A stretch of DNA of 64,000 nt from Leptospira stimsonii. GTDB lineage: Bacteria > Spirochaetota > Leptospiria > Leptospirales > Leptospiraceae. Of this stretch, positions 8,480 to 27,676 are shown in pieces. Both the position numbers and the translations under genes were made by a program. Within the stretch, counting starts at the first letter, position 1; the number at the start of each line of letters is the position of its first letter. The stretch spans positions 372,001 through 436,000 of the forward strand of contig NZ_QHCT01000003.1 in NCBI RefSeq assembly GCF_003545885.1, in the 5' to 3' direction. The notes below the pieces were generated by a model, which made no database searches, was not told the DNA's origin, and was given only the letters and a program-made list of their open reading frames with translations.

Positions 8480-9577
8480 ATGAAAATCATTTCCCAATCG
8501 GCTATTTCGCTTTTGATCCTTTTCACATTTCTCGCCTGCTCGAAATCGAAAGATCATAAGAATGATGAGATTCTCGCGCTTCTTTCCCTATTTAGCGTTC
8601 CCAAAGGAATATCCGTGCAGTTTTCCGGTGAAAGCTCGGGTTCTGCTAACTCCAAGATCAACGAAAATGTGGAAGAAAATCGATTGAAGGCAATCTATTT
8701 CGGACAACTTAAAATTTACGCCCATACCTATGTACCGCAGAAGGGAAAAGAATTGTATTCTACCGTACCCGTAAAACCTGGAACGATACTGGATTGGACT
8801 ACGACGATGATTTTAGCGCAGTCGTTCGCCGGTCCGTACGGTGGGAACGATAATCTGATAAAAACCAACGAAGTCGTGGATATCGATTCTTGGATGAATA
8901 ATTCCGACGCTAAGTTTATTAATGGTAAGTTTCAAGACTATCTCAACGAGACTTCGGCATTCAAAGTCGATCTTCTAGAGTTGAACTTATATAGAACTGG
9001 CTTAATCCTCGACGATAAATTCTACAATCTCACCGTTTCTGGCCAATCTGAAACCAAAGACTATCTTTACAAATATCCGGATTATTCCTCTTTGGAGATG
9101 GTTCCGTTTCAAAAGTCACCCGATGCGGGCTTAAAACTTTGCGACATTTGCGATTTGCGATCTGGGATAATCGGCGTGATCATGTTGACTAGAAGAGAAC
9201 TCATTGGAACGGTTCTCTACGTGAAAAAAACAAACGAAAACTTTGAAGCGGGCACATACGATTTGGAATATTCGCGAGCAGTAACGGTAGCTGAAAGGAA
9301 TATCGTAGAAAGTATATTCAAACACGAAAAAACCGTTCACTATGGAAGAGGCTTTCAAAGTTTGGCTTTTATCCCCGCAGATCTTCCCCTGATTTCAAGA
9401 GACGGTTCTGGAATAAAGCCGGAGGATCTTGCTATCCGGGTTAAATTCGATCTTTCGAAAGCGATCGATTTTGATCCCGTGAAGACAGATCTATCCGCGG
9501 CAAAAATTACATTCGCAGAAGATTCAAATTCGATTCCGATGGGTTTATCTGTGGAAGTGATCGATAAATCTAAATAA
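8480..9577 (+). CDS. Putative surface or periplasmic lipoprotein
   Basis: The product has 365 residues. The signal peptide (residues 1-19) ends in the lipobox FLAC, with the lipidated Cys at residue 20, followed by a charged Ser/Lys/Asp linker. The rest is soluble with a mid-protein CDICD cysteine pair and no domain I know. A strong CGGAGG ribosome-binding site supports the ATG. It appears monocistronic, with a stem-loop downstream. Leptospires carry many such lineage-specific lipoproteins. Confidence 0.75.
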   Translation: MKIISQSAISLLILFTFLACSKSKDHKNDEILALLSLFSVPKGISVQFSGESSGSANSKINENVEENRLKAIYFGQLKIYAHTYVPQKGKELYSTVPVKPGTILDWTTTMILAQSFAGPYGGNDNLIKTNEVVDIDSWMNNSDAKFINGKFQDYLNETSAFKVDLLELNLYRTGLILDDKFYNLTVSGQSETKDYLYKYPDYSSLEMVPFQKSPDAGLKLCDICDLRSGIIGVIMLTRRELIGTVLYVKKTNENFEAGTYDLEYSRAVTVAERNIVESIFKHEKTVHYGRGFQSLAFIPADLPLISRDGSGIKPEDLAIRVKFDLSKAIDFDPVKTDLSAAKITFAEDSNSIPMGLSVEVIDKSK

Positions 9578-9610
9578 GAATAAAAAATCTTTCTTACTAC
9601 GATTTAAAAA

Positions 9611-9642
9611 ACGGGCCGGCCGTTAAAATTAGACCGGCCCGT
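9611..9642 (-). terminator. Stem-loop between convergent genes
   Basis: ACGGGCCGG (9611-9619) pairs with CCGGCCCGT (9634-9642) around a 14-nt loop. On the minus strand the stem is followed by a T-run, so it works best as an intrinsic terminator for the Mpo1-like gene. It may also protect the lipoprotein mRNA end. Confidence 0.75.
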
Positions 9643-9691
9643 TGTTCAGCCTTAAATGAAAATAGAAAGGTTTAAGAATTTATAAAAAAGT

Positions 9692-10036
9692 TTACTTCTT
9701 CCCGATCTTCTCGAGTTCTTTTCCGATCTGTCCAGTGAGAATGTAGAAATACATCAGCCAATCTCCCAGAAACGATTTGAACGGATACGTAAAGGTAGCG
9801 GGCCGATTCTTCTCGATAAAAAAATGTCCGATCCAAGCAAAGAAGTAACCGGAAAAAAGCGCGGCGAAAATGTAATACGGATTTAAGTTGATGATCGCAG
9901 TTAAAATCCAACCGAGAGCAATGGAAGTTCCGATAAAGTGAAACGTTCGGTTGAGCGGATGGGAATGTTCCCCTAAATAAAAGGGCCAAAATTCTTTAAA
10001 CGTATCATACGTCTTTGGTGCGGCTTCTGTAGTCAT
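9692..10036 (-). CDS. Mpo1-like (DUF962) membrane protein
   Basis: The product has 114 residues. It shows the conserved histidine motifs of DUF962: FYLGEHSHPLNRTFHFIGT at about residues 19-37 and GHFFIEKNRPATF at about 70-82, around two hydrophobic helices. The yeast member Mpo1 is an Fe(II)-dependent dioxygenase that alpha-oxidises 2-hydroxy fatty acids; the bacterial role is inferred only. It lies 54 bp downstream of the photolyase gene on the same strand and is probably co-transcribed. Confidence 0.85.
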   Translation of the reverse strand: MTTEAAPKTYDTFKEFWPFYLGEHSHPLNRTFHFIGTSIALGWILTAIINLNPYYIFAALFSGYFFAWIGHFFIEKNRPATFTYPFKSFLGDWLMYFYILTGQIGKELEKIGKK

Positions 10037-10090
10037 CGTAGTTCATCCTCTTTTTCAACGATTCTATCCGTTCCGGTTCTAAAATGCAAG

Positions 10091-11629
<1,539 letters not shown>

Positions 11630-11721
11630 GATTCTCCTTGAAAAGGGATTCTTCTTTAGACGTTCTCCGTTTGGCGTTTAATGAAATTCTACGCGTTTCT
11701 TTCCCTTTTCCGTCTCCGAAA

Positions 11722-11748
11722 TTAGCACTCTCGGGCAGAAAGTGCTTG
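11722..11748 (+). promoter_or_regulatory. CIRCE-like operator 1
   Basis: TTAGCACTC, nine bases, then AAGTGCTTG. The left half is a perfect CIRCE half-site and the right half matches GAGTGCTAA at six of nine positions. Its right arm overlaps a TTGACG -35 box, as expected for HrcA repression of chaperonin genes. Confidence 0.75.
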
Positions 11749-11774
11749 ACGATCGGGAGTCAAATTTTTTAATT
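11746..11774 (+). promoter_or_regulatory. Putative sigma-70 promoter of groES-groEL
   Basis: TTGACG at 11746-11751, a 17-base spacer and a weak TTAATT -10 at 11769-11774. It overlaps the first CIRCE site and lies upstream of the second, so HrcA bound at either would block RNA polymerase. The -10 is poor, so the exact promoter is tentative. Confidence 0.45.
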
Positions 11775-11785
11775 GGAAATCTAAG

Positions 11786-11812
11786 TCAGCACTCTTCCTA
11801 GTATAGTGCTAA
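11786..11812 (+). promoter_or_regulatory. CIRCE operator 2
   Basis: TCAGCACTC, nine bases, then TAGTGCTAA: 16 of 18 consensus positions of the HrcA-binding inverted repeat. It sits 24 bp before the groES ATG, close to the ribosome-binding site AAGGAG. Confidence 0.88.
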
Positions 11813-11819
11813 TCATATT

Positions 11820-12126
<307 letters not shown>

Positions 12127-12137
12127 TTTAGGAGTGA

Positions 12138-13778
<1,641 letters not shown>

Positions 13779-13806
13779 TTCATTCTTTCCTTTCTTTTGT
13801 TTTCGC

Positions 13807-13846
13807 AAAAAAGGCGGTCGAGATTTTCTCTTCCGCCTTTTTTTTG
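13807..13846 (+). terminator. Intrinsic terminator after groEL
   Basis: AAAAAAGGCGG pairs with CCGCCTTTTTTTT, leaving a G+C stem core followed by a long T-run. This closes the groES-groEL operon. Confidence 0.88.
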
Positions 13847-13881
13847 TTTTCAAGGAAGAATGCGTAAAAAGAATCCGAAAC

Positions 13882-15221
<1,340 letters not shown>

Positions 15222-15288
15222 AACGACCCGGATTTTTTGACCTAAATCTTCTTGATTTCCCTCTTGTATTCTTACCTACTGTTCCGCC

Positions 15289-15786
15289 ATGGGCAAAGAA
15301 AAGTTTGAAATTTCAAAACGGGAAGGAATTCACAAAGAATTCGAATCCTTCGTAGGTGATTGGAAAGGTGTAGCACATATGATTTTCGAAGAAGGAAAGA
15401 TCGCGGACGAATCCCCAATCGCAGGAAACATAAAACTCGTATTAGGCGGAAGGTTTCTCTTCCATGAATACAAGGGAAGTTACGCAGGAGAACCTCTGGA
15501 GGGAATTGCGATCTACGGCTACCATATCGATCGCAAACGATACGAGTCCGCTTGGATCGAAAGTTTTGGAATGGGAAGCGGAATCCTCTTTTCTCAAGGA
15601 GAATCCGGTGCCACGGATTTTTCTTTCAAAGGCCATTACGGAGGAGAAACTCCGGAAAGACAGTGGGGATGGAAGACCCATCTCGAAAAGGACGGAGAAA
15701 ATAAACTGATCATCTTTTCTCAGAACCTAACACCGGAAGGCGAAAAAGCCGGAGGAGTTCGAATTCTCTACGAAAGAGTCAGATGA
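15289..15786 (+). CDS. DUF1579 family protein
   Basis: The 165-residue product matches the DUF1579 pattern: FVGDWKGVAHM near the start, LGGRFLFHEYKGSYAGEPLE mid-protein, then IYGYHIDRKRYESAWIESFG. It is a single lipocalin-like beta fold with no signal peptide. The function of this family is unknown. The gene stands alone, downstream of the tandem repeat. Confidence 0.8.
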   Translation: MGKEKFEISKREGIHKEFESFVGDWKGVAHMIFEEGKIADESPIAGNIKLVLGGRFLFHEYKGSYAGEPLEGIAIYGYHIDRKRYESAWIESFGMGSGILFSQGESGATDFSFKGHYGGETPERQWGWKTHLEKDGENKLIIFSQNLTPEGEKAGGVRILYERVR

Positions 15787-16344
15787 TCAAAAAACGGACG
15801 CATCCATTCTCGAGTAGACGATTCCTTATACTCGAGGATATAAAAGGAGAAAGCTGATCCCAGCTCTCGCAATTCCGGAGAAATAATTTTTTTCCCATTT
15901 CGATCGAAGAATAGGAAAAAGAGAAGACGTTGAACTCAGTGTAAGATCGTTCCAAAAATCTTTGTTCGAATACGCGAGAACGGAGTTCGTAAGATCCAAG
16001 TGCCTGATCGCGATTTCGAATCTGCAACAACGGAAAACATTCAAACGATCGAACACCATCCTCCCCGAAATCGTTTCGGGTTAGAGTCGAAAGGTCGGTT
16101 CCCGGAATCTCTTTGACAATCGAAGCGGACGGAATTCCAAATCAATCGGCAATGTACGCTCTCCTCTCCAATCTGAGCCTCTACCAGGAAAGAAGACCCC
16201 GCTCTTCAGAAAGAAAATTCCGAAAAGACAAGGAGCACGTTTCTCCCTATCCCCAAAAAAGCTCCGGATCGATTCACCAATCTCAGGCTTTACTCTTAAA
16301 AATCCTTTGACTTTCTTAGGGGATACAAAGAAATACGAAGGGAA
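15787..16344 (+). other. 558-bp gap, possibly a gene remnant
   Basis: No intact gene is visible. A plus-strand frame at 15929-16084 (VELSVRSFQKSLFEYARTEF and on) has a helical, heptad-like look reminiscent of the end of an outer-membrane efflux protein. It has no start and is broken upstream by stops. The last 60 bp lead into the ATP-grasp gene. The assignment as a remnant is weak. Confidence 0.25.
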
Positions 16345-17601
16345 ATGAAACAGAAGGGGTATTTTCTTTCCATAGGAGCCGGTATCAACCAAGTACCCCT
16401 CATCACTTCCGCTCTCAACTTGGGATACACGGTAATCGCCGTGGATCAAAACGATCGAGCTCCCGGTCTCGGCCTCGCTTCACTTCGTATCTTAGAATCC
16501 GTAACAGAATATCGTAAAATTCTTAAGACCGCTTCCGAACTTCCTCTTCAGGGAAAAATCATAGGAGTCGGAACCCGTTCCTATGGAAAGGCGACCTACA
16601 CGACTTCGTATATCGCCGATAAGATGAAGCTACGTTATGCTCCTCTTTCAGCGGTAGAAATATGTTCGGATAAGAATCTTCTCAAAGAAGCCGCACAAAG
16701 GGTGGGAATCCTAGTGCCGGAAAGTTTGGATCTCCATTCCGGTATAAACAAAACTCGATTTCCTTTCGTATTAAAACCCTCTCGTGGAAATAGTAAGGAA
16801 GGAATTCACACCTTTTTCGATTCGGAAGAATGGGAACAACATCTCAAGTCCAAGAAAAAACTTCCTCGTCCCAAAACGACGGCAAGAAAAAAAGCGGGCG
16901 CCCACGTTTCGGAAAAGGAAGATTGGATCGCAGAAGAATATATCCCGGGATTTGAAATCACCGTCTGCGGGCTCGTCCAAAATGGAGAATTTTTTCCTGC
17001 CTCCATCTCGCACAAAGACGTCACGACCTTTGCTCCTTATTTAGAAATTGCTCATACACTTCCCTTCTCTCATCCCGAACTCGTGGGAGAAATTCTTCTC
17101 AACTGTAGGGCTCTCGTAACTGCGACAAAGATGAACAATTGTCCTTTTGTTGCGGAATTTCGGATCAATCCGCTCGGAGAAATTTTTCTAATCGAAGCGG
17201 TCCCCGAAGTCGGAGGAGAATTCTTAGCGGACTATCTCATACCAAACTATTTCGGATCTCAATACTTCGACAATCTGGTCCGCCTCTTAGTCGGCGAAGA
17301 AATCAAACCGTTCGAGGAGTATTCGCAAATCTCCAAAAAATACGCAGGCGTTTTTTTCAGCGCACCTCCGGAGGGAAAATCCAAGCTTGTGGAACACTCT
17401 TCCTTCCAACCGAAAGGGAAAGAAAAACTGATCTTCGATCTGAAATGGAAAGAACCCGGTGAAATCTTAAAAACGAACGAGGGAAATTCGGCCCGTACAC
17501 GAAGTGTGGCCTTGTTGGGACCCGATCAAAACGATCAAAGCCTGGAAGAATGGAAGTCTTCCGTGCAAGAAAGGTTGGAAGGCAAGTTTGAATCCGTCTG
17601 A
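16345..17601 (+). CDS. ATP-grasp ligase of unknown substrate
   Basis: The product has 418 residues. An N-terminal Rossmann-like domain (LSIGAGINQVPLI, VIAVDQNDRAPGLGLA) is followed by an ATP-grasp fold with FVLKPSRGNSKEGI (ATP-binding Lys and loop), WIAEEYIPGFEITVCG and FVAEFRINPLGEIFLIEAVP (metal ligands). It resembles carbamoyl-phosphate/carboxylate-amine ligases that form amide bonds with ATP. It is first in a tight run with two methyltransferases and a membrane protein. The next gene starts inside its last codons. Confidence 0.82.
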   Translation: MKQKGYFLSIGAGINQVPLITSALNLGYTVIAVDQNDRAPGLGLASLRILESVTEYRKILKTASELPLQGKIIGVGTRSYGKATYTTSYIADKMKLRYAPLSAVEICSDKNLLKEAAQRVGILVPESLDLHSGINKTRFPFVLKPSRGNSKEGIHTFFDSEEWEQHLKSKKKLPRPKTTARKKAGAHVSEKEDWIAEEYIPGFEITVCGLVQNGEFFPASISHKDVTTFAPYLEIAHTLPFSHPELVGEILLNCRALVTATKMNNCPFVAEFRINPLGEIFLIEAVPEVGGEFLADYLIPNYFGSQYFDNLVRLLVGEEIKPFEEYSQISKKYAGVFFSAPPEGKSKLVEHSSFQPKGKEKLIFDLKWKEPGEILKTNEGNSARTRSVALLGPDQNDQSLEEWKSSVQERLEGKFESV

Positions 17602-18235
17602 ACCAACTTCACAGTCGGCTTGGAATAACCACTACACTCGAAGTAAATCCAGGCTCGGTTATCCGGACGAGAATCTGGTAAGAATGCTTTCCAAAATCGA
17701 AACAAACTCGAAAGAATCCTCCGCTAAAAAAAATGCTTTGGATTTCGGAGCGGGCTCAGGAAGACATTCCAATTTGTTAAACGAATTCGGTTACCAAGTC
17801 TTCGCAACGGATTATACGGAGAATGCGATCCAAACGATCACGAATGAATATCCTTTCGTGAAGGCCTCCGTAACAGGTAACCCGCCCTATTCGTTTGAAA
17901 ATTCCTTCTTTGACGTGATCGTAAGTTGGGGAGTTCTTCATTACAACACGGCGGAACTCGCAAAACAAATCTTAGATGAGAAAAAAAGAATACTAAAACC
18001 GGGCGGATTTCTTGCAGGTTCGGTTCGTGCGGTTGGAGACACTCATCTTCAGGCAAAAGGGACGACGATCCAAACTGCGGATCTAAAAGGAGCCTATTCT
18101 CGATTTTATACATTGGAAGAATTGAAACAAGACCTCAGCGGTTTTTCTCAGATCGACTTCGGATATACGGAAAGAACTCCTCTCGGAAAACTGGAAGAAA
18201 GGATTTGTCATTGGATTTTCCTGGCCAAACTCTAA
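17588..18235 (+). CDS. Class I SAM-dependent methyltransferase
   Basis: About 215 residues. TTG at 17588 is chosen as the start because GGAAGG lies 5 bp upstream and it overlaps the ATP-grasp stop by 14 bp; the longer frame is only the shadow of that gene. Motif I is ALDFGAGSGRHSNLL, followed by VFATDYTENAI, DVIVSWGVLHY and ILKPGGFLAG: a Methyltransf_11/25 type fold. The substrate is unknown. It probably modifies the product of the upstream ligase. Confidence 0.8.
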   Translation: MNPSEPTSQSAWNNHYTRSKSRLGYPDENLVRMLSKIETNSKESSAKKNALDFGAGSGRHSNLLNEFGYQVFATDYTENAIQTITNEYPFVKASVTGNPPYSFENSFFDVIVSWGVLHYNTAELAKQILDEKKRILKPGGFLAGSVRAVGDTHLQAKGTTIQTADLKGAYSRFYTLEELKQDLSGFSQIDFGYTERTPLGKLEERICHWIFLAKL

Positions 18236-19098
18236 ACGAAACCTGTCCATGCTGTAAAACGAATCGATGGAAATTCCTTTACGATTCTACATTCAATCAT
18301 TATAATATACCGATATTCCTTTGCACTTCCTGCGGCTTACAAACTCAATACCCCAGACCGAAACCTACCGAATTATATACGGAAGACTATTATAAGGGAA
18401 ACGCAGATTTTTCCTACAGAGACGAAAGAGAGACCGAACGATTCGATCGATACGTCTGGAAGGCGAGAATCAAGAACATCCGAAAATTCAGACCATCCGG
18501 AGAATTTTTGGATATCGGTTGTTCTTTCGGAGGATTTTTAAATTGCGCGAAGGAAGCCGGTTACGGAGTTACCGGGGTCGAAATTTCTCCTTATTCCGCG
18601 GAGGTAGCAAAATCCAGAGGTTTTAGAATATTTACTGGAGAATTCTTAGACGCTGATCTTCCTGAAAATTTCTTCGACGTAATCACTCTTGTCGAAGTGA
18701 TCGAACATCTTTCCGAGCCTTCCCGTGTATTCGAAAAACTAAATCGAATTTTGAAACCGGGAGGTCTTTTGTTATTACAAACCGCGAACTTCGAAGGATG
18801 GCAAGCGATCGAAGCGGGACCGAGTTATCACTACTATCTTCCGGGGCATTTTTACTATTATTCCGAATCGAATCTCAAAAAAATTCTTGATCAATCGGGT
18901 TTTAAGAATCATATCACGTATCCCGGAGTCGATTTTCCTCTCCGGGCTAAGTTACTCAAATCCAGAGGTAGTTTCCGTTCTTGGATCGACTATTGGAAAT
19001 GGATTCGAATCGGAATCTATCACTGGAAAAGCAAATTCAAAAAGAAAGGCAGACCATCGACTTCTTCGATGGTACTCTATAGCTTCAAGGTAGAATGA
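18211..19098 (+). CDS. Zinc-ribbon class I methyltransferase
   Basis: About 295 residues. A zinc ribbon near residues 12-45 (TCPCCKTNRW and LCTSCGLQTQYPRP) precedes a class I SAM domain: FLDIGCSFGGFLNCA, VTGVEISPYSA, DVITLVEVIEHLSEP and ILKPGGLLLLQT. Proteins with this layout often act in sugar or surface-polymer biosynthesis. TTG 18211 is preferred over TTG 18205 because AAGGA then has better spacing. It overlaps the previous methyltransferase gene by 25 bp. Confidence 0.8.
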   Translation: MDFPGQTLNETCPCCKTNRWKFLYDSTFNHYNIPIFLCTSCGLQTQYPRPKPTELYTEDYYKGNADFSYRDERETERFDRYVWKARIKNIRKFRPSGEFLDIGCSFGGFLNCAKEAGYGVTGVEISPYSAEVAKSRGFRIFTGEFLDADLPENFFDVITLVEVIEHLSEPSRVFEKLNRILKPGGLLLLQTANFEGWQAIEAGPSYHYYLPGHFYYYSESNLKKILDQSGFKNHITYPGVDFPLRAKLLKSRGSFRSWIDYWKWIRIGIYHWKSKFKKKGRPSTSSMVLYSFKVE

Positions 19099-19101
19099 AC
19101 G

Positions 19102-21351
<2,250 letters not shown>

Positions 21352-21357
21352 CGTCGA

Positions 21358-21846
21358 TTAGGCTTTCTGATCCAGCTTTTTTGAAACGGATACCGGTGGG
21401 AGATTGGAAGAAAGCGACTGGTAGATCTGCTCTGCAAGACCTAAAGAAGAATTGGAAGAAAGGTTTTTCGCGTATTCATCGTAGAGCATATCCTCAAAAA
21501 TCTCCTCCGCATGTCCTCCGTCGATCAGACCGGATTTTTCGACGGTCTTTTTCATTTCGGTCAACATCATCTTAACGAAGATGGATTCGAATTCGACGGA
21601 AGCCGAGTAGAGTTTTTTACGATAAGGATCCGCTTGAATTTCCTCTTTGATATTGTGTGGAAGGCGAATCTCCGAGGAACTGATCTTACCCGAGAGTTTT
21701 TCGTTAAATTCTTCGCGTAACTGATCGGGAAAAGAAACGTTCGGTTTACCTTTGCTCGCGTTTTCCGCGTTGATCAAACTTCGAACCTCGGATTTCTCCA
21801 GAAGATTCAACTTGTTCGTATAATCGTTGATAGAATCGATTTTCAT
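21358..21846 (-). CDS. flgJ: FlgJ-like rod-binding protein without muramidase domain
   Basis: The 162-residue product has the rod-binding domain of FlgJ: YSASVEFESIFVKMMLTEMK, GHAEEIFEDMLYDEYA and LGLAEQIYQSL. The C-terminal peptidoglycan hydrolase domain of enterobacterial FlgJ is absent, as is usual in spirochaetes, so another enzyme must open the wall. It is last in the flgG-flgA-flgH-flgI-flgJ operon and overlaps flgI by 4 bp. Confidence 0.82.
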   Translation of the reverse strand: MKIDSINDYTNKLNLLEKSEVRSLINAENASKGKPNVSFPDQLREEFNEKLSGKISSSEIRLPHNIKEEIQADPYRKKLYSASVEFESIFVKMMLTEMKKTVEKSGLIDGGHAEEIFEDMLYDEYAKNLSSNSSLGLAEQIYQSLSSNLPPVSVSKKLDQKA

Positions 21847-22925
21847 TGTATCTCCAGCTCGGCGTGTAAGGCGCCCGATTTTTTCAGAGCTTCTAAGATT
21901 GCGATGATATCTCTTGTGGACGCGCCAACCTTATTCAAGGCTTCCACGACGTCTCCGACGCTTGTGGATTCCTCAATAAGAAAGGAACTTTTAACGGGTT
22001 CTTGTTCTTTTCCTAACCAATTCCGTTTTCGATTTTTATCGGTTACGGAAAGATTCAAGCCGGACCGCGAAACCGCCACTTCTTCAATGGTAATGTTACC
22101 GCCCATCACGATCACGCCAGTTCTTTCGTTAATAACGACCCTCGGCTTGACCTGTGTTTCGACGGTTAGGTTTTCGATGTCGCTTAACAAAGTTAAGAAA
22201 AGGTCAGATTTGTTTTCGAACGTTTTACCGAGGACGATATTGATTTCGGAGGGAGAAACGGGAACCACGGATTCCGGACCGATACCGTGTTTCCCAGGAA
22301 GAATGGAACGAATCTGCGTAATCACCGCGTTTAGAGTCGTAAAATCCTGATTGTCCAGTTGAATTTGGACTCTTTCAGAGGCGTAAAAATTCTGATCTAA
22401 CTCTTGTTCGACGATCGCACCCCCATGAATGAGACCGACGGTTTTTTTATTTCCACGGCCGCTACTACCGCGTTCTTGTTCCTGTCGTCCGCCGAAAGAG
22501 ATCACACCGGATGCGACCGCAAAAGTTTTATCGCCGGCGGTTTTCAAAGGAGATTGAAGAAGCACCCCGCCTTCCAATGACTTAGCGTCCCCGATCGATG
22601 AAACGACTACATTCAACTTATCTCCTTTTCGAGCATACGTTGGAATCGTCGCAGTGATTAGAACCGAGGCGATGTTTCTTGTTTGATCGGGTTTTAGGTT
22701 GGCCTCTACTCCTAGATTCTTCAGGTAATTTTTCATACTTTCCGAAGTCATCGGAGTTTTGCTATCTCCCGTTCCAGGAAGACCCACCACGATTCCGTAT
22801 CCCGTGATCTGATTTTCGCGAACCCCTTCAATCTTTGCGATGTCTTTCAAACGAAGTTCGGTCGCGAACAGACCCATAATAGGATAAAAAAAGAATAAAA
22901 TAAAAGCGTAATATTTCAATCTCAC
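21843..22925 (-). CDS. flgI: Flagellar P-ring protein FlgI
   Basis: The 360-residue product has a signal peptide (about 1-20) and the FlgI start LRLKDIAKIEGVRENQITGY with VVGLPGTGDSK, then NVVVSSIGDAKSLEGGVLLQ and VVINERTGVIVMGGNI, ending in EALKKSGALHAELEIQ. It forms the periplasmic ring around the flagellar rod in typical Gram-negatives. It starts at GTG within a GTGA overlap with the flgH stop. Its presence alongside flgH is notable in a bacterium with periplasmic flagella. Confidence 0.95.
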   Translation of the reverse strand: MRLKYYAFILFFFYPIMGLFATELRLKDIAKIEGVRENQITGYGIVVGLPGTGDSKTPMTSESMKNYLKNLGVEANLKPDQTRNIASVLITATIPTYARKGDKLNVVVSSIGDAKSLEGGVLLQSPLKTAGDKTFAVASGVISFGGRQEQERGSSGRGNKKTVGLIHGGAIVEQELDQNFYASERVQIQLDNQDFTTLNAVITQIRSILPGKHGIGPESVVPVSPSEINIVLGKTFENKSDLFLTLLSDIENLTVETQVKPRVVINERTGVIVMGGNITIEEVAVSRSGLNLSVTDKNRKRNWLGKEQEPVKSSFLIEESTSVGDVVEALNKVGASTRDIIAILEALKKSGALHAELEIQ

Positions 22926-23640
22926 TGTGATTCTCCGAGAAGACGGTTGAGTTGGTTCAGAATGAGCCTTTGTTTTTCCTCTTCGGAAAGTTCCGCCTTG
23001 ATCGTGACGGATCCGTCCGGATTTGTCACGGTCTTAAGAGCGATCGGAGGATTCACTTGTTTCGGATTGATCCTCCCGTTATAAGAGACCTGAAGATTTG
23101 CGATCTTATCCGAATTCAGAGAAGAATCCTTTTCTACGAACTCGGGCGCAACCGTTCCCGCGAGAATCAGGCTGTTTTCTTCTCCGTTGATCACGCTCAC
23201 CTTTTGCCCTTGAATTGTAAGAAGACCCGTATTCGGATCGACCGCCGTCACAAGAGCCGTCAGATTTCCCTTGATCTTACCGACAGATTTGATCTTTCCC
23301 TTATTCTTACGGGTAATCGTACGATCGTTGTTATACGAAGGCATATCAGGAATGATTTTTTTATCCGGCATCGCCTTGAGCGTCAGAGTTTCGTCCGCAT
23401 TCGACTCAAGTTCAAACTCGGCTTGAAGACCGTTTGTGATTCTAATATAAAGAGGAGAGCCGACTTTGATATTTTGACGAACGGAATACGGGTTCTTATC
23501 GGTCCAGAGAGAAGAATCCTGAGCGCGCAAACGAGAATCGTCTTCGACAAAAAATGCAAGAAGTAGAAAAACGAAACCTATTTCCAATCGGAGAAATCCT
23601 GAAAAAAGAGCGGAGATATTCTTTTTGAAAGAATCTTGTT

Positions 23641-23644
<4 letters not shown>
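22922..23644 (-). CDS. flgH: Flagellar L-ring protein FlgH, non-lipoprotein form
   Basis: The 240-residue product shows the FlgH core: SLWTDKNPYSVRQNIKVGSP, KNKGKIKSVGKIKGNLTALV, GLLTIQGQKVSVINGEENSL and VAPEFVEKDSSLNSDKIANL. It forms the L-ring in outer membranes of externally flagellated bacteria. The N-terminal hydrophobic segment (about 22-33) has no cysteine or lipobox, unlike E. coli FlgH, so lipid anchoring is not expected. It overlaps flgA and flgI by 4 bp each. Confidence 0.92.
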
Positions 23645-25369
<1,725 letters not shown>

Positions 25370-25466
25370 GTATTCAAGTTCGGTAGAATTTCGAAATTGG
25401 TGAAGGGGAAACGCTTAAAAAAGAGAGAAAAAGAGACAGAAGTCGAAAATTAGGAAAGTTCTCTCG

Positions 25467-25624
25467 GTCGGAACTCCCACGGCCTTTTTGTAAAAAACGC
25501 GCGCCCCCACCCTGATCGGGTGGAGGTGGCGGGCTCGCGGGAAAACTTGGGAAATTTTCCTTTATCACAAAACATGACTTCAAACAACCAAAATTCTTAT
25601 CGGTTCGGTTGTAGGAACTCCTAC
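25467..25624 (+). repeat. Palindrome-bounded mosaic repeat, copy B
   Basis: A 158-bp intergenic element from GTCGGAACTCCCAC (25467-25480) to GTAGGAACTCCTAC (25611-25624). Its core holds CCCCCACCCTGATCGGGTGG, whose CCACCC/GGGTGG arms can fold, then GGCGGGCTCGCGGGAAAA. Copies with the same order lie at 50340-50500 and, reversed and doubled, at 63049-63334. There is no coding capacity. It sits between flgG and a methyltransferase gene. Confidence 0.85.
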
Positions 25625-25670
25625 AAAGTCCGCAAAACGTTCTTTACGAAAAGAAACGGATTCTTCCGCC

Positions 25671-26822
<1,152 letters not shown>

Positions 26823-27142
26823 CCAGGAGGCCTCGTATGAAAAGATTTTCGGTCTCCTTGCCAGTTTCCCCCTGAAGAAAAAGAAGAATGAAAGTTGAGA
26901 TTCGGCCTTTAAAAATATCGGATAAAATTCGAGATCGTTATGTCTCCCTTTGCCGTTTCTTTCTTCTCCATTGCGATGGAACAAAAATTTCTAAAACATC
27001 GAGAGAAGAACCGCTTGGAAAGAAAACGAATTCTTCTTTCCCCTTTTTTGCCTTCCAAAACCGCTCGAATTGATTTGTCATTTCGAGCGTAGAATTTTGC
27101 ATGGATAGAAGAGAGGGAATATTCCTTTTTCTTAATTTACCA
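26823..27142 (+). other. 320-bp divergent intergenic region
   Basis: It separates the minus-strand methyltransferase from the plus-strand membrane-protein gene. It contains only the rejected N-terminal extensions of both. I see no repeat, clear hairpin or convincing promoter, though both genes must be transcribed from here. Confidence 0.4.
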
Positions 27143-27661
27143 ATGACCGAACACAAAACCAGCGACTACTCTCCGGAAGCGATCGATTTAGAATTCGACA
27201 AAGAGGTTTTCTGGAATCGTTTTTTCGAAAGGGCAGGACTGATCCTTGGGTATGGCGCCTATTTGGTCTGCTTTATCATCGTCTTCGGATTAAAAATGGA
27301 AGCTGTTCAATACGCTTCCCTCTTCTACTTAGGCCTTTTTACCCGATTTTCAAGTCTTCTTATAGGAAAGTTCTACGAAATTCCTAAGGTCTTTCGGAAT
27401 CTTTTCTCAAACGATACCGACCTGGTCTCGGCGAGTCAGGAATATCTGAAAACTCATCGAGAAAAAGCCTTTCTCCGTTTAGCCGGACGTCTCTATGGAA
27501 TGAACGACGCTTCCCAACTCTACAACGCAAACCAAGAAGAACTCATCGAACTCTTAAGGCCGAAGATGGAGAAACCTTGGAAGAAGGTCGGGAAAATCTA
27601 CTTCTTTTGTTTTTATATCCCGGTTTCCTTAATTTTGATTGGCATTTCCGTTCTCAACTGA
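27143..27661 (+). CDS. Hypothetical membrane protein
   Basis: About 172 residues from ATG 27143. Two membrane helices sit near residues 30-75 ([39 protein letters not shown]) and one near the C-terminus ([18 protein letters not shown]), with a charged helical stretch between. No family recognised. An upstream in-frame start (27101) adds 14 residues and is less likely. It precedes a beta-lactamase-like gene by 15 bp, probably in one operon. Confidence 0.6.
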   Translation: MTEHKTSDYSPEAIDLEFDKEVFWNRFFERAGLILGYGAYLVCFIIVFGLKMEAVQYASLFYLGLFTRFSSLLIGKFYEIPKVFRNLFSNDTDLVSASQEYLKTHREKAFLRLAGRLYGMNDASQLYNANQEELIELLRPKMEKPWKKVGKIYFFCFYIPVSLILIGISVLN

Positions 27662-27676
27662 TTCAGTCCTTTTTAA

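Noticed and set aside
16081..16449. 122-codon minus-strand frame
   Set aside because: It overlaps the well-supported ATP-grasp start and has no motif or start signal.
26823..26984. N-terminal extension of the DNA methyltransferase frame
   Set aside because: It contains a poly-Phe stretch and no homology; ATG 26822 has a better ribosome-binding site.
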